A DNA stretch of 64,000 bases from Flavobacteriaceae bacterium MAR_2010_72 (GTDB lineage: Bacteria; Bacteroidota; Bacteroidia; Flavobacteriales; Flavobacteriaceae): NCBI GenBank assembly GCA_003550275.1, contig QXCW01000002.1, forward strand, positions 1,116,001 through 1,180,000, given 5' to 3'. Below the pieces are notes generated by a model, which was given only the letters and a program-made list of their open reading frames with translations, was not told where the DNA came from and searched no databases. Made by a program: the position numbers and the translations under genes. This document shows positions 1 through 8,115 of this stretch, piece after piece. Numbering within the stretch: position 1 is the first letter of the stretch; every line of letters begins with the position of its first letter.

Positions 1-171
1 ACTTGTTACGGACGCATTAATTTTAGTTTCCTCATTCCAATTATTGATTCCTAAAGCAATCAAAATCCCAATCACTACAAGGATGATCTCACCAATGGCA
101 TATTTAAGGTATTTACCTGTTTTTCCTTCTATAAGTAAGCTTTGCCTAATGCGTCTAAAGAATTTTATCAT
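1..171 (-). CDS. DUF6090 family protein, N-terminal part (cut by window edge)
   Basis: Fifty-seven codons are visible: a basic start (MIKFFRRIRQSLL), a linker (IEGKTGKYLKY) and one hydrophobic helix (about residues 26-43, EIILVVIGILIALGIN) ending in NNWNEE. This is the constant N-terminus shared by thirteen more genes in the window. By the positive-inside rule the N-terminus should sit in the cytoplasm and the missing variable part in the periplasm (inference). The function of the family is not known to me. The ATG is fixed by alignment with the other copies. The C-terminal domain lies outside the window, so its type cannot be stated. Confidence 0.85.
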   Translation of the reverse strand, partial: MIKFFRRIRQSLLIEGKTGKYLKYAIGEIILVVIGILIALGINNWNEETKINASVTS

Positions 172-215
172 AATCTTTGTCCCGAGAAAGCGAGATTCTT
201 ATGGGTTGGTTATAG
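172..215 (-). repeat. DUF6090 leader palindrome copy
   Basis: Directly upstream of the start codon lies the sequence read on the plus strand as TGTCCCGAGAAAGCGAGA followed by TTCTTATGGGTTGG. The same block precedes the DUF6090 genes starting at 9679, 12908, 39527 and 40474. It can fold as a 5-6 bp stem ending about ten bases before the ATG, where a ribosome would bind. Confidence 0.6.
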
Positions 216-252
216 TGATCTATAAGTTGCTTGCTAATCATACGTGTTTCCA

Positions 253-1140
253 CTAGTCATTAATTTTTACGGTGTTGGGTACTGGTTGTAATGCTTTTCC
301 TTTAGTATAAAAGTATATGGCAAAACCTACGGCAACTATTGGTAATACAATTCCAAATTCATCAATATAATAGGCCGTATTTCCTGTGTCTTTTGTAAAT
401 GGTGTAAATAGACCCTGAATAAACAAATTATGGCTGGCATGAAGGATAACGGCGGTCCATAAGCTTCCAGACTTCATTCTAAACCAGGTATATATAAAAC
501 TGATACTGATAATAAGGACCATAAAACAAGATAAAGCATACCAAGACGGTGTTCCACTATTGTAATCTGCAAAAAGCAAAATAGGAATATGCCATATGCC
601 CCAAATTACGCCAGTAAACAAGGATGTTTTGGTAAACCCAAAACTTTTATACAATTCTGGCACTAAAAAACCACGCCAACCAATTTCTTCGCCCAAAGCG
701 CTTGACATGCTGGTTATAATTCCAAAAACGCCAACAAATAGGAAGGTTAAGGCAATAATAAATCCGTCACCAATGTCACCAAGTCCAAACGATTTTGTAA
801 GGTAAACTATGCTATCTTTATTATAAAACTCACCCCAACCAAAACTCCAAATAACGACATAGGCTATTAATGCATATAAAAAGGGAATGACATAGCTCCA
901 AACTTGATACTTTGATTTTCCCCAGTTCCAACCAAGTTTACTGATGCTCCTTTTTAAAATTTTCATGGTAATCAATGCTGAAACCCCTGGACACCACATA
1001 AGTGCCATCGCATATTGTCCAGCACCTCCACCTACTTGACCAGAATAGATAATGAGAGCATAAAAGATGCTGCTTAATGCAAAGGTTATGGACAGAAATA
1101 TCCCAATAGGCCTGTATTTGTTTGTGATTGGATTTCCCAT
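253..1140 (-). CDS. CPBP family intramembrane glutamic endopeptidase
   Basis: A 295-residue multi-pass membrane protein carrying the CPBP (Abi) signature. The EEIGWRGF box places Glu151, Glu152 and Arg156 in one helix. A second helix has GIWHIP with His184, and a third has LHASHNLF with His234, His237 and Asn238. Proteins with this arrangement (Rce1-like) cleave within membranes. In bacteria they are linked to bacteriocin self-immunity or to processing of membrane proteins, but the substrate cannot be read from sequence. It is transcribed after the VOC lipoprotein gene ending at 1153, only 12 bp away, so the two are probably one operon. Length is normal for the family. Confidence 0.85.
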   Translation of the reverse strand: MGNPITNKYRPIGIFLSITFALSSIFYALIIYSGQVGGGAGQYAMALMWCPGVSALITMKILKRSISKLGWNWGKSKYQVWSYVIPFLYALIAYVVIWSFGWGEFYNKDSIVYLTKSFGLGDIGDGFIIALTFLFVGVFGIITSMSSALGEEIGWRGFLVPELYKSFGFTKTSLFTGVIWGIWHIPILLFADYNSGTPSWYALSCFMVLIISISFIYTWFRMKSGSLWTAVILHASHNLFIQGLFTPFTKDTGNTAYYIDEFGIVLPIVAVGFAIYFYTKGKALQPVPNTVKIND

Positions 1141-1152
1141 TACATATCTGGT

Positions 1153-1650
1153 TTAGTGTTTGCGTTCAATTATGTGAATATTATTTCCGTCAATATCTGA
1201 AATATGAATGGTTCTTTCACCATTGGGCATATATTCCATTTCTGGGAGGTCATAATTTATTTTTTTTAACCTTGAAAGTATGGTATCCAGAGATGATACG
1301 GTAAAACCGATATGACCAGGATAATCATAGGTGGTGGTATCACCTTTAAACTCACCTAAATGTAATTCACTACCATTTCCAATAGACATCCATTTTGCTC
1401 TGATGTGTTCTCTGTAAGGAAATGGATAATGAATGGTATCAAATTCAAACATATAGTTATAAAAGGCGATACTGGAGTCTAAATCTTTAACAATAAAGGC
1501 CGTGTGATTATAGGCTCCAAAAGAGGTGTTTTCAACGCTAGTTTTTAAGGCGTCATCATTTGGTGTTTGTTTGCATGACACTAATCCAATAAAACCAATA
1601 GAGATAAGAAAAATACTTAATTGTAGTCCAATGACTTCTGATGTTTTCAT
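1153..1650 (-). CDS. VOC (glyoxalase-like) domain lipoprotein
   Basis: 165 residues. The N-terminus has a hydrophobic stretch ending in GLVSC, a lipobox that puts the lipid on Cys26. The rest is a single VOC domain starting at YNHTAFIVKDLDSSIAFY (about residue 47) and ending in the strand GNNIHIIERKH, where glyoxalase-type metal ligands His and Glu usually occur. VOC proteins include glyoxalases, dioxygenases and bleomycin or fosfomycin resistance proteins; a lipid-anchored form is less usual. The substrate is unknown. It shares a transcript with the CPBP protease gene on its left. A recognisable promoter lies at 1716-1745. Confidence 0.8.
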   Translation of the reverse strand: MKTSEVIGLQLSIFLISIGFIGLVSCKQTPNDDALKTSVENTSFGAYNHTAFIVKDLDSSIAFYNYMFEFDTIHYPFPYREHIRAKWMSIGNGSELHLGEFKGDTTTYDYPGHIGFTVSSLDTILSRLKKINYDLPEMEYMPNGERTIHISDIDGNNIHIIERKH

Positions 1651-1715
1651 TTTAGGAAGTGATTTTTCAAGCCTATGTGCAAAAACCTATGCATCGCAGT
1701 TTTGTTTCGCGAATG

Positions 1716-1745
1716 AAAAGATACTAAATTCAGCGACAATTTCAA
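1716..1745 (-). promoter_or_regulatory. Bacteroidota-type promoter for the VOC-CPBP operon
   Basis: On the minus strand TTG (1743-1745) is followed after 19 bases by TATCTTTT (1716-1723). This is close to the TTG / TAnnTTTG pattern of the Bacteroidota housekeeping sigma factor. The leader to the ATG at 1650 is about 60 nt. The block around the -7 element (TTTAGTATCTTTTCATTC) recurs before 2695, 3730 and 35831. Confidence 0.6.
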
Positions 1746-1780
1746 GGTATGCTGGGTGATTTGATATAATTTGTTCAAAG

Positions 1781-2695
1781 CTATTTCTTAATGTCCATAT
1801 TAAGAAATCTTACTGCATTGTTGTAAAGAATGTCTCTTTTTTCCTCGTTTGTCAAAAAATCGGCTTCTTCGATGGCCTCGATTGCTTCCCCAATCATTTC
1901 CGGCCATCGCATCTGATCTGATCCAAACATTAATCGTTTTCCAAGTCCGGCCTCAATAAGCCGTTTAAGATAGTCGTAAAAAGCACTTCGCGGAATAATC
2001 CAAGTGATGGTTGATAGATCTCCGTAAAGTTGTGGGTATTGGTACATCATTGCAATCATATCGTCTAGAAACGGATAACCCGTATTCTCTACAAAAATTC
2101 GGAGCTTTGGATGTTTGACCATCACCTCTTCAAGCAAGAGTGGGCTGCCAGCAGCAGTTCTAAACGTGGGTAAGGGTGGACCAATTCCTTCAGTGTGAAT
2201 GAGAACTGGAACATTAAATGCTTCTGCTAATGCAAAATAAGGCTCTAGACGTGAATCGTTTGGGGCTATACCAACCAACTGCGACCCAATCTCACCTATA
2301 CCAGCAAGACGATCTACTTCAAGTTCCTGTCTAATACGATCTAGGTCTGCTTTTTCTGGGTCGTGTATAAATGGGGATAACATAAAGCGATCAGGTGCGG
2401 CCTCTGCCCACTTCTGGAGTTCTTTTAGGTCAAGGTCACTAAGAAAGCCTTTAACAATATTGTATTTATCCATTGCTTCGAGGGTCTTCTTAAGGTTTTC
2501 AGAGGAGTTGGCTGTCGCCTTTCCCTTTCTGTCACAAGGTTGAGGTAGACAGGGCGCAGGTGCACCGGCAGGTAAATCCAATGGCGCACCGATGTGCATA
2601 TGCATGTCAATTATGGGTAGTCGTTCTTGACTAAACATAGTAAAGGACAACTGACCTAAAAACAGAACTAACGAAAAAATCTTAAGTGGTTTCAT
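1781..2695 (-). CDS. Secreted amidohydrolase (amidohydrolase_2 type)
   Basis: 304 residues with a signal peptide (MKPLKIFSLVLFLGQLSFTM). The TIM-barrel starts at IIDMHMHIG with the HxH metal motif at His32 and His34. Further expected ligands are His167 (VLIHTEG) and the catalytic Asp260 (FGSDQMRWP). The fourth usual site, the His of the family motif 'HPxLxxxxxHxG', reads ENTGYP here, so Asn replaces His near residue 204. COG2159 members decarboxylate or hydrolyse aromatic or lactone substrates; the missing His makes the reaction uncertain. It stands alone, with long spacers on both sides. Confidence 0.75.
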   Translation of the reverse strand: MKPLKIFSLVLFLGQLSFTMFSQERLPIIDMHMHIGAPLDLPAGAPAPCLPQPCDRKGKATANSSENLKKTLEAMDKYNIVKGFLSDLDLKELQKWAEAAPDRFMLSPFIHDPEKADLDRIRQELEVDRLAGIGEIGSQLVGIAPNDSRLEPYFALAEAFNVPVLIHTEGIGPPLPTFRTAAGSPLLLEEVMVKHPKLRIFVENTGYPFLDDMIAMMYQYPQLYGDLSTITWIIPRSAFYDYLKRLIEAGLGKRLMFGSDQMRWPEMIGEAIEAIEEADFLTNEEKRDILYNNAVRFLNMDIKK

Positions 2696-2737
2696 AGCAT
2701 TCAGTGTTTAAAAGTTCGAAATTTATGAATGTTAATT

Positions 2738-2790
2738 GTGTACAACAACCTGCTAAACGCAGTTCAGTTTGAGTATAAAAAGATACTAAA
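2738..2790 (-). promoter_or_regulatory. Promoter and cassette-end element before the amidohydrolase gene
   Basis: The plus strand reads ACAACAACCTGCTAAACG, AGTTCAG, then AAAAGATACTAAATT. The same 55-bp arrangement occurs at 35857-35910 before another minus-strand gene. The AAAAGATA block (2778-2785) is TATCTTTT on the minus strand, a -7 element. The only TTG upstream is 23 bases away, longer than usual. Confidence 0.5.
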
Positions 2791-2839
2791 TTTTTTAATA
2801 ACTAGTTGCAAATGAAGTGTTAGAGTGCTTTGGAGCTTG

Positions 2840-3068
2840 TGTTCGTAACCCTTCTCGATACATCCCGCCAAGACAGGACACTCGAAGTGATAGCGTTTTT
2901 TAGTTGGTTTGCTTCTCGATACAATTCCTCACAGGTTCGGAATCACTCGAAGTGACAAAAGTAAAAGTATTGTCGGTTCGAGTTGAGTGCAGCGAAGTAT
3001 CGAGAACTTGAGTTCGTAACCCTTTTCGATACCTCCCGCCAAGGCGGGACACTCGAAGTGACAAAGGC
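2840..3068. repeat. Cluster of REP-like palindromes (TTCTCGATAC / CACTCGAAGTGAC type)
   Basis: The spacer from 2696 to 3085 has no gene. It contains at least three copies of an imperfect palindrome: one arm TTCTCGATAC, a centre such as ATCCCGCCAAGGCGGGA, and the other arm CACTCGAAGTGAC. Copies begin near 2851, 2911 and 2971 (inverted), with another near 3026. The same palindromes occur within the larger repeats at 21.4, 22.8, 28.0, 34.8 and 37.0 kb. Confidence 0.75.
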
Positions 3069-3085
3069 TTAGGGTATGTTTACTT

Positions 3086-3730
3086 TTATTTATTCAATTT
3101 AGCAACTTCAATCCGTATAAATTCAGGTAAATAATTTGGCGTGCAATTTCTTGGGGCGACTTCATCTTTGTATAGACCCGTTGTTTCTCCTATTGAAATG
3201 CACCTTTCACGATGTTTTTCTTCCCATTTCCCTATTTGACCCGCGGTAAAATTCATTGCCCATTGTACCTCTGGTGGTTCCGCCATGATGGTTTTTTCTA
3301 TGGACGCTAGTAGGTATTCCGTATTAGAGTGTCCCGTATGTCCCATCCACCTTAACCGCGATTGGTAATACCAAAACACCCGCCTTTGTAAGGCATAAGG
3401 ACTCTGTTCCCAGGTTTCTATAAGCGACACTAGTTTTTTGTCTTTAGACAATTGATTGGCCATCAACCAATCCATTAAATGGGTTTGCTCTTTAAAGTCG
3501 TGATTCTGAATACCCTTATTAAGTTGATCAATCACGTTTTGATCAAGACGTTTTTTGTCCATGATGAGAATGGCTAACTGACGCGGCAAAAATCCGCCTG
3601 TAGACCATAGTTCCATTGCCAAATCATGATTTGTTTTCAGTGTTTTAGCCAAGGCTCTCAAATCGCCTAATTTGGTAGTTTGAGGATCTATTTGACCATA
3701 AATCTGTTTTGCTTTTGAAGATACATTCAT
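3086..3730 (-). CDS. DNA alkylation repair protein (AlkD-like HEAT-repeat family)
   Basis: 214 residues, helical throughout, fitting the AlkD/AlkC-like family (PF08713). Pairs of helices carry the family's recurring Asp/Trp pattern (HDLAMELWSTG near residue 35, HLMDWLMANQL near 85, WAMNFTAGQIGKWEEK near 156). AlkD removes bulky or cationic alkylated bases without base flipping. A few residues decide activity and I cannot confirm them by eye. It lies divergent to a SRAP gene that acts on abasic sites, so the two may form a small DNA-repair locus (inference). A perfect 9-bp inverted repeat surrounds its -7 element. Confidence 0.75.
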   Translation of the reverse strand: MNVSSKAKQIYGQIDPQTTKLGDLRALAKTLKTNHDLAMELWSTGGFLPRQLAILIMDKKRLDQNVIDQLNKGIQNHDFKEQTHLMDWLMANQLSKDKKLVSLIETWEQSPYALQRRVFWYYQSRLRWMGHTGHSNTEYLLASIEKTIMAEPPEVQWAMNFTAGQIGKWEEKHRERCISIGETTGLYKDEVAPRNCTPNYLPEFIRIEVAKLNK

Positions 3731-3777
3731 CTCATTCTTAAATTACTTGTACTTGTAGGGTTAAACCTTGTTTTGCT

Positions 3778-3808
3778 TTACAGAATGAAAAGATACTAAA
3801 TTCTGTAA
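3778..3808 (-). promoter_or_regulatory. Promoter with flanking 9-bp inverted repeat (operator-like)
   Basis: TTACAGAAT (3778-3786) and ATTCTGTAA (3800-3808) are a perfect inverted repeat. Between them is AAAAGATA (3788-3795), which is the -7 element TATCTTTT on the minus strand. A repressor bound here would block transcription of the DNA alkylation repair gene. No regulator gene is adjacent. Confidence 0.55.
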
Positions 3809-3866
3809 TACTTATATCGTTATGATTTTTGATTATTTATTAACTTAGATCCTAATTTTTAAGGTT

Positions 3867-4598
3867 ATGTGTTATTCAACCTCCTTACGTAAAAGTAGAG
3901 AAGCGATAGAGAGACGATTATTGGGTAAGCGGCCAGCAAGTTTTCAAATTCCGTTAGCGTATCGGCCGTATTACCATTTAAATGGCTTTACGCACGGCAA
4001 TGTATATATCATAAAAATGGACGAACAAGATTCCATTTATCCAGCTATTTGGGGTTTGGTGCCTGAGTGGCATCATCAAGACCCCGAAAGCTTTTTAAAA
4101 CAAAGCAATACCCTAAATGCAAGAAGTGAAACCTTATTTGAAAAGGCTTCATTTAAACACAGTGCTAACGATAAACGCTGTTTAATATTAGCCGATGGCT
4201 TTTTTGAACCCCATCATGAAAATGGCGTTGCCATACCCTATTTTTGTTATCAACCCTCCAAGACCTATCCAGAAGGGGATTTGTTTCTGTTCGCCGGACT
4301 TTATACCGAATTAGATGATGATTTGTATTCCGCTACCATTATTACTACTGAAGCCAATGCCTTTTTTTCAGAAGTACACAACAAAAAAAAGCGGATGCCT
4401 TTGGTGCTAGCTGAAGATCTCATTGATGATTGGCTAGATGACGGACTTAATCCACAAACCATAAACGAACTCATGGCCCATGGCTTTACCTCCAATACAT
4501 TTAAAGCGCATCCAGTGAGTCGAGATGTTTATAAAAAAGGCATAGATACTAATCAACCCTATATCGTAGAACCGGTTGAACCTCAAACCCTTTTTTAA
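3867..4598 (+). CDS. SOS response-associated peptidase (SRAP/HMCES, YedK family)
   Basis: 243 residues. It begins Met-Cys, and after Met removal Cys2 is the residue that links to abasic sites in single-stranded DNA. The other conserved residues are visible: Asn84 in TLNARSETL, Glu114 in ADGFFEPHH and His171 before KKKRMPLVL. Known members form a stable thiazolidine crosslink to abasic sites, protecting them from breakage at replication forks. The start is fixed by the need for Cys2. It diverges from the AlkD-like gene; a glycosylase makes abasic sites and SRAP shields them, so the pairing makes functional sense (inference). Confidence 0.92.
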   Translation: MCYSTSLRKSREAIERRLLGKRPASFQIPLAYRPYYHLNGFTHGNVYIIKMDEQDSIYPAIWGLVPEWHHQDPESFLKQSNTLNARSETLFEKASFKHSANDKRCLILADGFFEPHHENGVAIPYFCYQPSKTYPEGDLFLFAGLYTELDDDLYSATIITTEANAFFSEVHNKKKRMPLVLAEDLIDDWLDDGLNPQTINELMAHGFTSNTFKAHPVSRDVYKKGIDTNQPYIVEPVEPQTLF

Positions 4599-4631
4599 AT
4601 GAAGGTTAAGCGATTACCTGGTAAAGGCTCA

Positions 4632-5225
4632 TTAGGGCTTACTCCATAACTTTCGTATCCAAATTAAGAGGAGTCTTGAGCCTATGGCCATCACGACCGC
4701 TATACCATTAAATACAATATCTTCAGGGTCAAACACCCGATGAGGTAATAGCAGTTGTATGGACTCATCTAGTACACCAATTAAAAAAGCCATAGCCATG
4801 GCGAGAACGGCAGGTTGGAGCACTAGGTGTCTTTGACTTGCTCGTTCTATCAAGGCTTTGTGTATACAAATGGCCAAAACACTATATTCTATTAAGTGGC
4901 TTCGTTCTGGAGCGCCCAATCTAAAAATCAACATGATATAAACGGCAAACAGTCCTAATAGCAGCGATACTTCCATCTTGCTTGGTTTGGTCTTTAGGGC
5001 ATGAACTAATACCGCGGCTACAACTAAAAGCAATCCAAACCCAAAAAAGAGGGCCTGTACATTTTGGTCTCTTAATTGGGTTGCCAAAGGCTTACCAATA
5101 ACAAGCGTAGAAAAAATGGCAGCAAACACCGCAAATACCCAAAGCCATAGCCGTTGTTCACGAGCAGATGTGAACCATCGATAGGGTCGTTTCCATGGTT
5201 TTTGGATAGGCTCTAGATCTTCCAA
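4632..5225 (-). CDS. VanZ-like family membrane protein
   Basis: 197 residues with about five membrane helices. The VanZ signature is near the C-terminus: GVLDESIQLLLPHR (about residues 150-163) followed by DPEDIVFN. VanZ confers teicoplanin resistance in enterococci by an unknown mechanism; most homologues have no known role. No ATG is in frame before the conserved part and the reading frame is closed upstream, so a TTG at 5225 is the likely start. It converges with the SRAP gene, with 33 bp between stop codons. Confidence 0.8.
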   Translation of the reverse strand: MEDLEPIQKPWKRPYRWFTSAREQRLWLWVFAVFAAIFSTLVIGKPLATQLRDQNVQALFFGFGLLLVVAAVLVHALKTKPSKMEVSLLLGLFAVYIMLIFRLGAPERSHLIEYSVLAICIHKALIERASQRHLVLQPAVLAMAMAFLIGVLDESIQLLLPHRVFDPEDIVFNGIAVVMAIGSRLLLIWIRKLWSKP

Positions 5226-5544
5226 ATCGACTTGTTTTTTTAAGGTTTTGAGGTCTGGCTCTAAACTAGACTAATACAATAAAACTTAAGTTAAGCATTT
5301 AATTTTATATGCTTTAACCTACTAGGTAGATTATTGATCAGGCCCTTAAGAAATGATCTAAAAATGCCATAGCAAAGGGTGAATTCAAAATATCGCCCTC
5401 ACCCAGAGGAAGGGTTCACTTTTTTAGTTATTAATAGTTACACATCTTAAACTCCTAATCTAGCATATACAAATCAAATAGGAGGTAACCTGCCTACCGC
5501 AGATAGGACAGCCACGACGCATGGCCATTGTTGTCGAGCGTTTA
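5226..5544. other. Gene-free spacer, 319 bp
   Basis: No convincing reading frame. The left part is AT-rich. The right end carries the first cassette-boundary element (5516-5536), preceded by GGTAACCTGCCTACC, a sequence partner of the element at 6081. Confidence 0.6.
5516..5536 (-). repeat. Cassette-boundary element (GACGCATGGCCATTGTTGTCG form)
   Basis: Lies 8 bp beyond the stop codon of the lipoprotein gene 5545-5964. It matches the element at 6081-6110 (GACGCATAGCCCTTGTTGTGC) at most positions. Confidence 0.55.
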
Positions 5545-5964
5545 TTAATCAATTAATCTATCATATGTTATATATATAAAATCAGTAGATCGTGAGTCTT
5601 GATTGATTTTAAATTTTAAGTTAGTAAATTCCGCACCTCTTCTACCAACCCCTTTTCGTTCTCTAACATGTTCTAACTTATTCCAGTCATTAATACTTAA
5701 ATGAAGAATTGCACATAATCCATCACCTTGAATATTAAAGTACAACGTTTCTTTTCCGTTTTGGTCATCATATTTTTGAAGCCAATAGGTCAATTTAGAT
5801 TGGTCAATTCTATTTAGTTGATTAACTAATTCATCTTTATACTTTTTAGAATTCGGTTCATTAGTTTCAAATATTGGATTGTCATTTTTGCATTCAGGAC
5901 GATCACAAGAGATTAGACCAATTAATGAAATCACTACTAATGCATATGCAATCTTATATTTCAT
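5545..5964 (-). CDS. Small lipoprotein of unknown function
   Basis: 139 residues. A hydrophobic N-terminus ends in GLISC, so Cys20 should be lipidated after cleavage. The mature part is soluble, with a mix of strands (LTYWLQKY, TLYFNIQGDGLCAILHL, FTNLKFKIN, TDFIYITYDRL). I recognise no family. It is a one-gene unit between two boundary elements (5516 and 6081), which fits the cassette layout of this region. The lipoprotein prediction is firm; no function can be given. Confidence 0.7.
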   Translation of the reverse strand: MKYKIAYALVVISLIGLISCDRPECKNDNPIFETNEPNSKKYKDELVNQLNRIDQSKLTYWLQKYDDQNGKETLYFNIQGDGLCAILHLSINDWNKLEHVRERKGVGRRGAEFTNLKFKINQDSRSTDFIYITYDRLID

Positions 5965-6080
5965 TTTTCAATTGTTTTACAGCGTGTTGGTGTAACGCGA
6001 CGCTGCTTGGCTTAGCACTAAACTATGCAAGTACACACCGAACTGGCAACTCACAATGATTTTTAGAAGTAGGCGAGAAC

Positions 6081-6110
6081 GGCGCCATGACGCATAGCCC
6101 TTGTTGTGCT
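6081..6110 (-). repeat. Cassette-boundary element (GGCGCCATGACGCATAGCCC form)
   Basis: Four bases beyond the stop codon of the DUF6090 gene 6115-6927. Ends in CCCTTGTTGTGCTT. The same GGCGCCAT.ACG.ATAG core recurs at 28300-28328. The second arm of the spacer, GCGTGTTGGTGTAACGCG, is at about 5983-6001 next to the following gene. Confidence 0.65.
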
Positions 6111-6114
6111 TAAG

Positions 6115-6927
6115 TTATTTTTTATGCAAATCAATCTCTTCATTAAGTAATTTTAAAAGTTGAAATGCTCTATCTTTAATTCCTTCGTTTCCCGATTTTT
6201 GCAAGCTTGATATAGTGTTCCTATATGCAATTTTGTTAATTATCTCAAGTTTGTTTTTAGGTTCATTTATGACTTGTATTAATGTTTTTTTTAGGTCACT
6301 ATCATCAATTATTTTGTTTTTAAACGGATAAAAGTCGTTAAACTTTTGAACCATTCTGTTAGAATTTCCATAAGAAGCAAATCCACCTGTTGAAATGAAG
6401 GTTCCAGTTGTTAAATTATCAACAAGATTGGTGTTGTTTATGTTGGTGTTTCTTGTAAATAAATCAATTTGTTGATTAAAGCCTATCAGTTCCTCTTTTA
6501 GTTTTGTATTTTGAATGATGTTAATTTGGTTTGAATTGAGCATTTGTAGGAGTGTTGTATTTGCATTTGTAAAAGTCCAACGAGTTGTTAAATCGTTCAA
6601 TTTAGGAAAAATGCTATCCATATTATGAAATCCATTATTCAGTTCGTAATGTTTTACAATGTCATTGGAATGGTCTATTATAATATTTTCATAATCAATA
6701 TAAACGTCCAACATATTAATTTGAGCTTCTAAATCATCTCTTAAGTTGTTCAGATAAGTAATTTCTTGATTAAGTATTTTTTGATTTTCATTCCAATTAT
6801 TAATCTGTAGTGCAATCAAAATCCCAATTACAACTAGGACTATCTCTCCAATGGCATAAAGAAGATATTTGCTGAAATTATTTTCAGTCAGCAATCGTTG
6901 GCGGATTTTTCTAAATAATTTTATCAT
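6115..6927 (-). CDS. DUF6090 family membrane-anchored protein
   Basis: 270 residues. Residues 1-25 are basic (MIKLFRKIRQRLL), residues 26-43 form the single membrane helix (AIGEIVLVVIGILIALQIN), and NNWNE ends the constant part. Residues 50-270 are helical and charged, with coiled-coil-like stretches. A motif shared with the other copies lies at about 126-150: a small-residue turn followed by INIIQN and KLKEELIGF (general form SGxLxxIxNxxLRxxL, then an aromatic). Predicted topology is N-in with the large domain outside. It is a single-gene unit here, while its closest relatives form a run at 7303-10498. Family membership is firm; the role is unknown. Confidence 0.85.
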   Translation of the reverse strand: MIKLFRKIRQRLLTENNFSKYLLYAIGEIVLVVIGILIALQINNWNENQKILNQEITYLNNLRDDLEAQINMLDVYIDYENIIIDHSNDIVKHYELNNGFHNMDSIFPKLNDLTTRWTFTNANTTLLQMLNSNQINIIQNTKLKEELIGFNQQIDLFTRNTNINNTNLVDNLTTGTFISTGGFASYGNSNRMVQKFNDFYPFKNKIIDDSDLKKTLIQVINEPKNKLEIINKIAYRNTISSLQKSGNEGIKDRAFQLLKLLNEEIDLHKK

Positions 6928-6977
6928 GGATTAGGCGTAAACTTTTCGTTAGTTTTTTATCGAGGTAAATTAGACTT

Positions 6978-7202
6978 CTATAAAGATATGACATTGCTCC
7001 ATTTTAAAAGAACCATTGTTAACGTTGTTAAACCAACACTATATAATATGGCAGCTTGCCAATATGACAATCGCGTTGGCCAATGCTTCCACATCTTTGT
7101 GCCATATCCTTTTTTTGCATAACCACTGGTGAGTTTCCAAAAAAGAAAAATGAATATTAAAAAAATTGATATCGCTATGAATACTGGCCATTGTTTTTCC
7201 AT
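6978..7202 (-). CDS. Small two-helix membrane protein
   Basis: 74 residues. Two hydrophobic helices (about 7-24 and 47-65) are joined by a basic loop (YAKKGYGTKMWKHWPTRLSYW). It is not a shadow of any other gene and starts with a good ATG. It lies 50 bp upstream of the DUF6090 gene starting at 6927, in the same direction, so it may be co-transcribed with it. I recognise no family. Confidence 0.6.
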   Translation of the reverse strand: MEKQWPVFIAISIFLIFIFLFWKLTSGYAKKGYGTKMWKHWPTRLSYWQAAILYSVGLTTLTMVLLKWSNVISL

Positions 7203-7267
7203 TTGTTCATCTCTTTAGTTTAAGTGTTACCTACGATTCGTATATAAAGCACAGTATACCGTAGGAT

Positions 7268-7297
7268 GCTATGATTTCATAGCCCTTGTCGTGTTTG
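7268..7297 (-). repeat. Cassette-boundary element (ATGATTTCATAGCCCTTGTCGTG form)
   Basis: Five bases beyond the stop of the DUF6090 gene 7303-8073. The central CATAGCCCTTG matches the copy at 6094-6104. GCTATGATTTCATAGC (7269-7284) is itself a palindrome. Confidence 0.55.
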
Positions 7298-7302
7298 GCT
7301 TA

Positions 7303-8073
7303 CTATCCTTCAATTTCAGCATCTATCAAATCAATAATATTTTCAATATAGCTTTGAAAGGATAGGTATTCATTTAAGATATATGCCATGTTTACCGCAT
7401 GCCAGCTCACCAAATTTTCGAATTCAGATGAACTCATCAAACTTTGATAGTCGACTTCAAAACTTGTTGGTGGTTTCGGTCTTAAATTCCAATCTTTCAA
7501 TATTTGATTTGCTATAGGTAAATTACTTAAACTCCCGTGTTTGGCTATATACATGACCATATTATCCAATGCGTGTTTATTGGCTATGTCTCCATCCCTT
7601 TGTGCATCTTCAAGTAGTCCAGACCAATTAGAAATCCTGTTTTTTAATGCTTCATTTTTAATAATATTTAATTGGCCTGAATTGATTATTTCGTTAATCG
7701 TCCCACTATTAGCGTCAAAGGAAAAATAATCAAAGCTTATGCTTAATAGACTGTCTACACGGTTTGTATTTATGTTGGTAACATTAGGTTGAATTAATTC
7801 ATGTAAATCCAGTGAAGCATTATAAGCATTTAGGGCTGCTTGATTTGCTTGTTCCAGTAGCTTGTAGTTTTCCTTCAAATTAATTCTTAAAGATTTCAGG
7901 ATAACCTGTTCTTTTATTCCATTCTTCCTATTCCCATTCCAATTATTGATTTGCAAGGCAATCAAAATCCCAACAACAACAAGGATAATCTCACCAATGG
8001 CATATGTAAGGTATTTACTTGTTTTGTTTTGTTCCATAAGGCTGTAGCGAATTTGACGAAAGAATTTGATCAT
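7303..8073 (-). CDS. DUF6090 family membrane-anchored protein
   Basis: 256 residues, last gene of a run of four (7303-10498) spaced 42, 43 and 45 bp. The constant part is MIKFFRQIRYSLMEQNKTSKY plus the membrane helix to about residue 43. The shared core is clear at 125-150 (TINEIINSGQLNIIKN, ALKNRISNW). A helix with SFQSYIENIIDLIDAEIEG ends the protein, matching the end of the gene at 8909. With that gene and 38739 it forms a sub-type in which GS/SG is followed by LxxI and ends in W. Confidence 0.85.
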   Translation of the reverse strand: MIKFFRQIRYSLMEQNKTSKYLTYAIGEIILVVVGILIALQINNWNGNRKNGIKEQVILKSLRINLKENYKLLEQANQAALNAYNASLDLHELIQPNVTNINTNRVDSLLSISFDYFSFDANSGTINEIINSGQLNIIKNEALKNRISNWSGLLEDAQRDGDIANKHALDNMVMYIAKHGSLSNLPIANQILKDWNLRPKPPTSFEVDYQSLMSSSEFENLVSWHAVNMAYILNEYLSFQSYIENIIDLIDAEIEG

Positions 8074-8115
8074 AGTCTGTGTCCCATTTAAACGAGAGTC
8101 TTTTTTATTAGTTTA

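Noticed and set aside
2840-3068. Regularly spaced palindromes as a CRISPR array
   Set aside because: Units are of unequal length, occur in both orientations and have no constant spacer length; no cas genes are near.
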